DNA from: Lactobacillales bacterium
GTDB lineage: Bacteria; Bacillota; Bacilli; Lactobacillales; Streptococcaceae
Direction: 5' to 3'
NCBI GenBank assembly: GCA_031261175.1
Contig: JAISJW010000008.1
Coordinates: 1-64,000 of the forward strand
DNA length: 64,000 nt
How positions within the stretch are numbered: the stretch's first letter is position 1; each line of letters opens with the position of its first letter. Positions 57,348 through 64,000 of the stretch are shown here, one piece after another. A program made the position numbers and the translations under genes. Under the pieces are notes generated by a model. That model was not told where the DNA came from and did no database searches. It was given only the letters and a program-made list of their open reading frames with translations.

Positions 57348-58835
57348 TTAAACACCTAGATATTTCTTAAGAGTTCCACGAACTGCGCCAGGACCGGCAA
57401 TTAATTCGCGCACATAGCCTTCAACTTTTTCGCCTAAACCTACTGAATATAGGTCTTGAGCGAAGATTGACGCATCGCTTAACAACGGTTGTAAGACTTC
57501 GTGTAATTCTTCGTCAGAACCGTTCCAACCTAGTTTTAAGTCCTTAATAATTGCTTGAGAATCTGCTAATTTCGGATCTGGACTAAGCGTGATTTCTTTA
57601 CCTTCGTCGTTCACACCTAACAGGTAACGCACCCAACCAGCTAGTACTAGTGGGATGAATACAAGGTCAGCTGCCTTGAGCGGTGCTGCTTCACCTGCTG
57701 CGTAAAGCGAGATATTTTTACCGAAACGGATCGGTAATTTTTGCGAAGTATCAGTTGCGATACGTTGCGGAGTATCAGGAACGTAAGGGTTCGGCAGACG
57801 GTCGTTGACAACCGCATCGATGAATTCCTTAGGATTGATAACGCCCGGATCAACTACGACTTTCATTCCTTCGTTGTAGCCGATTTCGTTGATCAGCGCT
57901 AGCATTTGCGGGTCTTTAACCTCTTCCGAAATCTTACCGAATTCTAAGATTGTTCCGTAGATTGCAAGAGCCGTGTGAAGCGGATTCAGGCAAGTGCAGA
58001 CCTTCATTTCGTCGATTTTTTCAACGGTTTCTTTATCAGTCAAGATAACGCCACCCGCGATAAGATCTGGACGACCGTTCGGGAAGTTATCTTCGATTAC
58101 AAGATAGTGAGTTTCTTCCGTATTAGCGAAAAGTGCAACGTTTGTACCTTTTGCTGAGTGAAGAATTGTGAAGTCATTTCCGGCAAGTGCTGGATCCGCA
58201 TCCAACATCGCTTTAACCGACTCGTCTGGATTTGGCGTGATGCGGTCGATCATTGACCACGGGAAAGTAACTTTAGTTTCGTCAGTTAAGTAGGTGATGA
58301 ACGCTTCGTTGTTGTAAGTTTTAGCAACTTCTAAAACGGCAGCTTTCAACACGTCACCATTGCGCGAGAAGTTATCTGTTGAAACGAAAGCAATTGGTAG
58401 CTCGCCCGCTTCAAAACGTTTGAATAATAGTTCAGTATAAAGCACGATTGAAGGACTTGCCGCTCCGTTTGGAAGTGGTTTGTAGCCTTTTTCGGTGATT
58501 GTGATTGTCGCAAGTTGAAGTGATGGCGCTTGGAAGATTTCCGTGATGCGCTCGATCCCTTTGTTTTCAACTTGGCTCACGTAGATCGCTTCGCCGACCG
58601 AGTTCAACCATTCTTTTTCGATTGAGCCGTTACCTTTTAAAGTGACGTTCAAGATGCGGTTGTCGTTGCCGTTGTAAGTTTTGTCAACGACTTCTTCGTC
58701 CCAAGTTTCAGCGACGATGACTTTGTTGTCAAGTTTCCCTTGTTTGACCAATTCGTTCGCGATTTCAGCGTGGAAAGCGCGGAATAAGTTACCTCCACCG
58801 AAGTGGACCCATGTTGGAGTTTCAACTTTACTCAT
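57348..58835 (-). CDS. uxuB: Fructuronate reductase (mannitol dehydrogenase family)
   Basis: A 495-residue NAD-dependent long-chain polyol dehydrogenase. N-terminal HFGGGNLFRAFHAEI nucleotide-binding region and the catalytic pattern KxxxxxNxxH in KVCTCLNPLHTALAIYG (about residues 275-290). Context (hexuronate-type symporter next door, shared operator) supports D-fructuronate to D-mannonate in hexuronate catabolism; a mannitol or arabitol dehydrogenase is the alternative. AGGT precedes the ATG. Promoter with TGG-TAAAAT at 58934. Confidence 0.82.
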   Translation of the reverse strand: MSKVETPTWVHFGGGNLFRAFHAEIANELVKQGKLDNKVIVAETWDEEVVDKTYNGNDNRILNVTLKGNGSIEKEWLNSVGEAIYVSQVENKGIERITEIFQAPSLQLATITITEKGYKPLPNGAASPSIVLYTELLFKRFEAGELPIAFVSTDNFSRNGDVLKAAVLEVAKTYNNEAFITYLTDETKVTFPWSMIDRITPNPDESVKAMLDADPALAGNDFTILHSAKGTNVALFANTEETHYLVIEDNFPNGRPDLIAGGVILTDKETVEKIDEMKVCTCLNPLHTALAIYGTILEFGKISEEVKDPQMLALINEIGYNEGMKVVVDPGVINPKEFIDAVVNDRLPNPYVPDTPQRIATDTSQKLPIRFGKNISLYAAGEAAPLKAADLVFIPLVLAGWVRYLLGVNDEGKEITLSPDPKLADSQAIIKDLKLGWNGSDEELHEVLQPLLSDASIFAQDLYSVGLGEKVEGYVRELIAGPGAVRGTLKKYLGV

Positions 58836-58899
58836 TTTCTTTTTACCTCGATATATTTTATTGTGGGCAAGTTACTTCCTGCGAAGAGCTTGCCTCTGA

Positions 58900-58919
58900 G
58901 CAAGTGGCATGCCACTTGC
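58900..58919. promoter_or_regulatory. Operator palindrome of uxuB
   Basis: Perfect 20-bp palindrome GCAAGTGGCATGCCACTTGC, 15 bases downstream of the -10 box (58934-58939). Its core TGGCATGCCA recurs in front of the symporter gene at the same distance. It resembles the TTGGTATACCAA type bound by GntR/FadR-family UxuR regulators (inference). Confidence 0.75.
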
Positions 58920-58965
58920 GAACGTATGATAATATTTTACCACACTTGCCCGCTTTTTTCTAGCG

Positions 58966-58994
58966 AAAAGCCCCTGCCAAGGCAAGAGGCTTTT
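58966..58994 (-). terminator. Terminator of the symporter gene
   Basis: AAAAGCC and GGCTTTT arms with an inner CTGCC/GGCAAG pairing, followed on the minus strand by CGCTAGAAAAAAG-type sequence; the T-run is imperfect. Confidence 0.55.
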
Positions 58995-59004
58995 GCGTTA
59001 AGAA

Positions 59005-60582
59005 TTATTTTTTAGCCGCTGCTTCTTTCGCTGCGATTTGTAGTGAAAGTGGAGTTTCAGGCCAAAGTGTTTCGTAAGGGTGACCAGTTAAAGCTTCAGT
59101 TACTTTGCGTGTTTCAGGAGTAACGTCTTCTTTAGAGCCGCCAGCTTCTAAACGGTTGATTTCATTTTTCAAGATTGTGTGAGTTTCTTTGTTCAAACGG
59201 AAGAAGAAAGAAGCGATCAACGCTAGAAGGATTAGGATACCAGGACCTAAGATGAAGATCAAAGTAATACCGTGAGTAATTCCAACTGGAACTTTACCAG
59301 AGATCATATCAGATTTGAAGCCGATTTCTGTCAACAAGATACCTGCAATCGCAGAAGCAAGAGCTCCTGTAGATTTGCGGAAGAATGTCATAACGGCAGC
59401 GTAGATACCAGCGCGGTCTTCGCGGGTCATGATTCTGTCCACGTCTGGAATGAATGGGAATACGTTCCAAGGAGTGAATTCTAGGACTGCGCGTGACATT
59501 TGGTAAACAACTGAGATGATGATGAATGCCCAGATTGCTACGTTAGATAGTGAGTGAGTTGCGTAAGTTACTCCGTAACCTACTAATGATAATAGAATAC
59601 CAGAGTAAGCTAAGATGAATAGGAAACGAGGTCCTTTAGAGATCATCAATTTAGCAGCTAATAAAGTAGAAAGAATACCGAAAGCTGATAATGCTTGTAA
59701 TACCCACGGGAAGTCAGCTGCTGAACCAACAGCGAATACCATGAATGTTGGTAGTAGAGTTGAGTAGAAATCTTTACCCGTGAATGATAGTAAGTAAACT
59801 GTTAAGTGTTTACGGAAAGCTTTATTTTTGAATGTTGAAGCGTAGTCGATAACTGATTTTTTAGCAGCGCCAACGAAACCAAGTTTAGGACGAGATTCTA
59901 ATTCAGCGATAACGTCTTCGTTAAGTGGACGTTCCCAAGTAGTTCTCCAAGAGATGAAGATTGCAATTACGAAGATTACAGTGTAGATAAGACCTGTAAT
60001 TAGGTAAGCATTATCGTTACCGATATGTTTAAGAATAGCTAACACGAAGAATACGATTGCAGTTCCTGTCGCCGAGATGAACATACGAGAACCTGACAAG
60101 ACAGTACGTTTGTTGTAGTCTTCTGTCATTTCAGTTGGTAATGTTTCCCAAGGGATCATAATGAATGCGATTACGATTTCCATACCGATATTAACTAGTA
60201 AGTAATACCAGAATTCGTGTCCGCCTAGACCGAAAGTGCTAGCTGGGAACCAGAACATTGGGAAGATGATTGCGAATGCAATACCACCAACGAAGATGAA
60301 GAAGTGGCGACGTCCGAAACGTTTACCAAGTTTTGTTTTGTAGAATTCATCGGTAATTGTTCCGAAGAATAGTGAGAAAATCGCATCGAAGATACGTGCG
60401 AAGAACGTAACCCCACCGGCTGCTGACGGGTCAAGCCCTTGCGCCAATAGGAACGTGAAGATAACGCCGGAAACGATATTGTTCCATCCGCCACCCATTA
60501 AATCCATCATACCATAGCCGACACCGCGAGCTACGGTAATGGGTTTCGCTTCGTAAACCCAATTTTTCTTTTCTGTACTCAT
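59005..60582 (-). CDS. GPH-family sugar/hexuronide:cation symporter
   Basis: A 525-residue, about 12-helix transporter of the glycoside-pentoside-hexuronide family (MFS). N-terminal RGVGYGMMDLMGGGWNNIVSGVIFTF, the signature FDAIFSLFFGTITDEFYKTKLGKRFGRR (loop 2-3) and PWETLPTEMTEDYNKR. The substrate is probably a hexuronate or glucuronide, from the adjacent fructuronate reductase and the shared operator. A 75-residue cytoplasmic tail is present. AAGGAG precedes the ATG. Confidence 0.85.
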   Translation of the reverse strand: MSTEKKNWVYEAKPITVARGVGYGMMDLMGGGWNNIVSGVIFTFLLAQGLDPSAAGGVTFFARIFDAIFSLFFGTITDEFYKTKLGKRFGRRHFFIFVGGIAFAIIFPMFWFPASTFGLGGHEFWYYLLVNIGMEIVIAFIMIPWETLPTEMTEDYNKRTVLSGSRMFISATGTAIVFFVLAILKHIGNDNAYLITGLIYTVIFVIAIFISWRTTWERPLNEDVIAELESRPKLGFVGAAKKSVIDYASTFKNKAFRKHLTVYLLSFTGKDFYSTLLPTFMVFAVGSAADFPWVLQALSAFGILSTLLAAKLMISKGPRFLFILAYSGILLSLVGYGVTYATHSLSNVAIWAFIIISVVYQMSRAVLEFTPWNVFPFIPDVDRIMTREDRAGIYAAVMTFFRKSTGALASAIAGILLTEIGFKSDMISGKVPVGITHGITLIFILGPGILILLALIASFFFRLNKETHTILKNEINRLEAGGSKEDVTPETRKVTEALTGHPYETLWPETPLSLQIAAKEAAAKK

Positions 60583-60621
60583 TTTAATCTCCTTAGAAAT
60601 AATATATTAGTGTTTTTCTCA

Positions 60622-60637
60622 AACTGGCATGCCAGTT
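60622..60637. promoter_or_regulatory. Operator palindrome of the symporter gene
   Basis: Perfect palindrome AACTGGCATGCCAGTT. The -10 box TAAAAT (minus strand, 60653-60658, TGG extension) lies 15 bases upstream, matching the uxuB arrangement. Confidence 0.75.
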
Positions 60638-60666
60638 CAAAAGGTATAAGTAATTTTACCATAACT

Positions 60667-60680
60667 TTTAAACGTTTACA
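60667..60680. promoter_or_regulatory. Candidate cre (CcpA) site
   Basis: TTTAAACGTTTACA, read on the minus strand TGTAAACGTTTAAA, matches the cre consensus at 13 of 14 positions and overlaps the -35 region of the symporter promoter. Catabolite repression is inferred. Confidence 0.6.
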
Positions 60681-60730
60681 TTAGATTTACCCGAAAAAGT
60701 TTAGAAACTTTTTTTGTTCGTCTAAAATGA

Positions 60731-60757
60731 AAACGGATGAAAATACCTCATCCGTTT
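60731..60757 (-). terminator. Terminator of the TSCPD gene
   Basis: AAACGGATGA and TCATCCGTTT pair around a 7-base loop with flanking A- and T-runs. The 305-bp gap 60583-60887 otherwise holds only the symporter promoter region. Confidence 0.75.
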
Positions 60758-60887
60758 TTCGTTGTAATATTCAAACTTTTTATTAGTTTTTACTTATCAA
60801 ATGTAAAGTATATATCTTTTTTACCCTAATTAAAATGATAACGTTTTCTTTTTTCATTCCATTTTCATTTTTAAGTCTTCTTAATAA

Positions 60888-61139
60888 TTAGTTTTCCGCT
60901 AAGATTTCTTCTAGCGCCAAAGCGATTTGATCCGGACAACTCGTGTCGTTATCTGCACACGTAATGCCTTTCAGCCGCTCAATTGCCTTAGGTATTTCCA
61001 TGCCGACAAGTAGCGCCGCCACGCCTTTCGCGTTTCCCGGGCAGCCGCCGATTACTTCTATACTATTAATAACGCCGTTTTCGTGATCGATGATCAGCTC
61101 TTTCGCGCAAACGCCATTCGGTTTAAACGATTTAATCAT
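60888..61139 (-). CDS. TSCPD-domain protein (TIGR03905-like)
   Basis: An 83-residue protein of a small uncharacterised family related to the C-terminal domain of class II ribonucleotide reductases. Four cysteines are spaced GVCAKEL, GGCPGN, GITCADNDTSCPDQ, the last giving the TSCPD signature; metal binding is likely. AGGAG precedes the ATG. Isolated single gene downstream of groEL. Confidence 0.85.
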   Translation of the reverse strand: MIKSFKPNGVCAKELIIDHENGVINSIEVIGGCPGNAKGVAALLVGMEIPKAIERLKGITCADNDTSCPDQIALALEEILAEN

Positions 61140-61161
61140 ATTTTCTCTCCTATTTTCACGT

Positions 61162-61321
61162 CGTTATGTACTTTAGCTATCTAACTTACATAACGACATC
61201 CATTTTTGGCTCTTTTCCTTCTATCGTTATGTAACTTAGGGGGCTAACTTACATAACGACATCATATTTTATGCATTTCCCCTTCATCGTTATGTAACTT
61301 AGGGGGCTAACTTACATAACG
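61162..61321. repeat. Three tandem 63-bp palindromic units after groEL
   Basis: Near-palindromes CGTTATGTAACTTAG...TTACATAACG start at 61162, 61225 and 61288, exactly 63 bp apart. The second and third are identical in the 34-bp stem region; the first differs in the loop. They directly follow the groEL stop and could be serial terminators or stabilisers. Confidence 0.85.
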
Positions 61322-61324
61322 TGG

Positions 61325-63108
<1,784 letters not shown>

Positions 63109-63390
63109 TTAGTCCACCACGGCGATAATTTCGCCCTCGCGCACAACTAAAAACTCTTCGCCATCGTGTTTTACAACGACGCCCGCAAATTCTTCTACTA
63201 ATACAATATCGCCCGACTTCACGCTCGGCGCAACAAGTTCGCCGTTCAGCGTCCGCGCTCCCGGTCCAACCGCAATCACCTCAGCTAAGCCCGCCGCGTC
63301 AGCGCCCTGACTTGCCAAGATGATCCCGCCGACCGATTTTTCGGCTTTTTTCTTTTTGAGAACGATGCGTTCTCCAAGTGGTTTTAACAT
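63109..63390 (-). CDS. groES: Co-chaperonin GroES
   Basis: 10-kDa lid of GroEL, 93 residues. MLKPLGERIVLKKKKAEKSV, mobile loop VGGIILASQGAD, VAVGPGARTLNGELVAPSVKSGDIV-type core, and terminal EFLVVREGEIIAVVD. The ATG at 63390 follows GGAGGT; a reading four codons longer includes that site. First gene of groES-orf52-groEL. Confidence 0.95.
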   Translation of the reverse strand: MLKPLGERIVLKKKKAEKSVGGIILASQGADAAGLAEVIAVGPGARTLNGELVAPSVKSGDIVLVEEFAGVVVKHDGEEFLVVREGEIIAVVD

Positions 63391-63413
63391 ATCTACCTCC
63401 ATTAATTACTACA

Positions 63414-63422
63414 ATTATAGCA
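63414..63422 (-). promoter_or_regulatory. groES -10 element
   Basis: On the minus strand TGCTATAAT, an extended -10 box 24 bases before the groES ATG. The -35 region is poor, and neither a CIRCE repeat nor an obvious CtsR heptad pair is present. Confidence 0.65.
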
Positions 63423-63437
63423 AAATCTCGCGTTGTT

Positions 63438-63632
63438 TTATAGGTCGATTAAATCTTTCAAAGCATCACGATGTGTATTAACCACATCTTTAATTAACGA
63501 ATAAACCGGTTTAAAAATAATCGTTCCATTTTCATTCGTAATTACTTCGAACTCTTCATCTTCTACTATATTAAACTCTGCCGGAATTTCTAGGAATATT
63601 TCGTTATCAATTTCTATCGTTTTCACTTTCAT
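63438..63632 (-). CDS. MazE/AbrB-like antitoxin, orphan
   Basis: A 64-residue protein: VKTIEIDNEIFLEIPAEFNI, EDEEFEVITNENGTIIFKPV, then a short helix. The swapped-hairpin AbrB/MazE pattern (I-D/G-N, IP-E, EFEV, I-F-KPV) is visible. AGGAG precedes the ATG. No toxin gene follows (groES does), so it is a solitary antitoxin-like or regulator protein. Confidence 0.65.
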   Translation of the reverse strand: MKVKTIEIDNEIFLEIPAEFNIVEDEEFEVITNENGTIIFKPVYSLIKDVVNTHRDALKDLIDL

Positions 63633-63641
63633 TTCTTTCTC

Positions 63642-64000
63642 CTATTTAACTTCCACCACCGCGATGGGACCTGCGGCTAGATTGGTTAGCTCGGCGCGAA
63701 CCGAGTCGAGCGTGATGGCGCTGATAATCTCGATTGTTTCAAAGTAGTCGAGGTTGTTCTCAGCGATAGCGCCGATGGTTGAACTTAGGTTGTTGAGGCG
63801 TTTTAGGAACGCGCCAATCTTCGCTTTTTTCAAAGTTCCAAGGTGAGCTTCGTTTAGGTCAGGGCTTGTCGCAGAGTTTTGGATCGCTCGTTTCAATACG
63901 GCTAAAACTTCCGGAGCCGCGTTCGAGTCGCCTAAAACGGCAGCATATAAATCTTTGCGGATGCGCGTTGCTTCGACGGAATAGCTATCGTCGATAAGTT
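63642..64000 (-). CDS. M16 peptidase-like protein, C-terminal part
   Basis: The frame is open to the window edge; 118 residues are visible: DSYSVEATRIRKDLYAAVLG, then IGAFLKRLNNLSSTIGAIAE, NNLDYFETIEIISAITLDSV and AGPIAVVEVK. This looks like the C-terminal domain of M16-family (YfmF/YfmH-type) peptidases, the kind linked to EF-P modification in Bacillus. The active-site HxxEH region lies outside the window, so the call is provisional. Confidence 0.55.
   Translation of the reverse strand, partial: LIDDSYSVEATRIRKDLYAAVLGDSNAAPEVLAVLKRAIQNSATSPDLNEAHLGTLKKAKIGAFLKRLNNLSSTIGAIAENNLDYFETIEIISAITLDSVRAELTNLAAGPIAVVEVK

Noticed and set aside
61162..61321. CRISPR-like array
   Set aside because: Only three units, the repeated part is itself palindromic and the between-unit sequence is partly similar; no cas genes nearby.

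Overview
The window is chromosomal DNA from a low-to-moderate GC Gram-positive bacterium, most likely of the order Lactobacillales. The evidence is five tandem WxL-domain surface proteins, an L33 protein of the lactic-acid-bacterial type, a Pbp2X-like PBP with a C-terminal PASTA domain, pyruvate formate-lyase activase, a long single-chain PurL, and A/G-rich Shine-Dalgarno sequences. I cannot name a genus. No rRNA, tRNA, CRISPR array, insertion sequence or prophage was seen.

Layout. 0.1-5.9 kb: five WxL surface-protein genes. 5.9-7.7 kb: an Rpn-type PD-(D/E)XK nuclease with duplicated C-terminal tail cassettes. 7.8-12.5 kb: nadA, nadC and nadB (de novo NAD synthesis) and a CNNM/CorC membrane protein. 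12.8-17.4 kb: nusB, efp, rlmB, an ABC-F ATPase and a lipoprotein cyclophilin. 17.5-24.8 kb: purL, mraY and a class B PBP. 24.9-29.4 kb: pflA, a LOG-family protein, a Nudix hydrolase, an SPFH protein, tig and rpmG. 29.6-32.7 kb: a small lipoprotein and a HelD-like RNA-polymerase helicase split over two overlapping genes, the first carrying a PC4-like domain. 32.8-37.3 kb: two RelBE-superfamily toxin-antitoxin pairs around rsmG, a cyclophilin, a TM2 protein and asnS. 37.5-51.6 kb: smc, an oxidoreductase, cshB, rpoC and rpoB. 52.0-57.3 kb: an orphan nuclease-fold gene, acpP, fabH, coaC, a membrane protein, birA and rpmB. 57.3-61.1 kb: hexuronate genes (uxuB and a GPH-family symporter) and a TSCPD protein. 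61.3-64.0 kb: groEL, an unannotated 52-codon gene, groES, a MazE-like protein and the end of an M16 peptidase gene. Most genes are on the minus strand. Conserved clusters (division/cell wall, rnc-smc-ftsY, rplJL-rpoBC) are broken up.

Four signals stand out. (1) The 7-mer GGCAAGT/ACTTGCC occurs about 78 times in 64 kb by my manual reading. It appears in both orientations almost equally, in coding and noncoding DNA, and in one case as an inverted pair forming the rpoC terminator. This resembles DNA-uptake signal sequences of Pasteurellaceae and Neisseria. (2) A split HelD-like protein has a PC4-like domain and lies beside a small lipoprotein gene. (3) An almost identical 43-nt promoter block precedes two unlinked nuclease-fold genes (rpn near 7.6 kb, the orphan gene at 52.0 kb). 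(4) Intergenic gaps hold very long, often nested palindromes, one of which is a two-copy element of about 140 bp.

Likely regulatory logic: matching operator palindromes at the same distance from the -10 box mark the two hexuronate genes, and a cre-like site lies upstream of the transporter. rlmB, the ABC-F gene and pflA have -10 boxes six bases before the start codon and no ribosome binding site, which suggests leaderless mRNAs.
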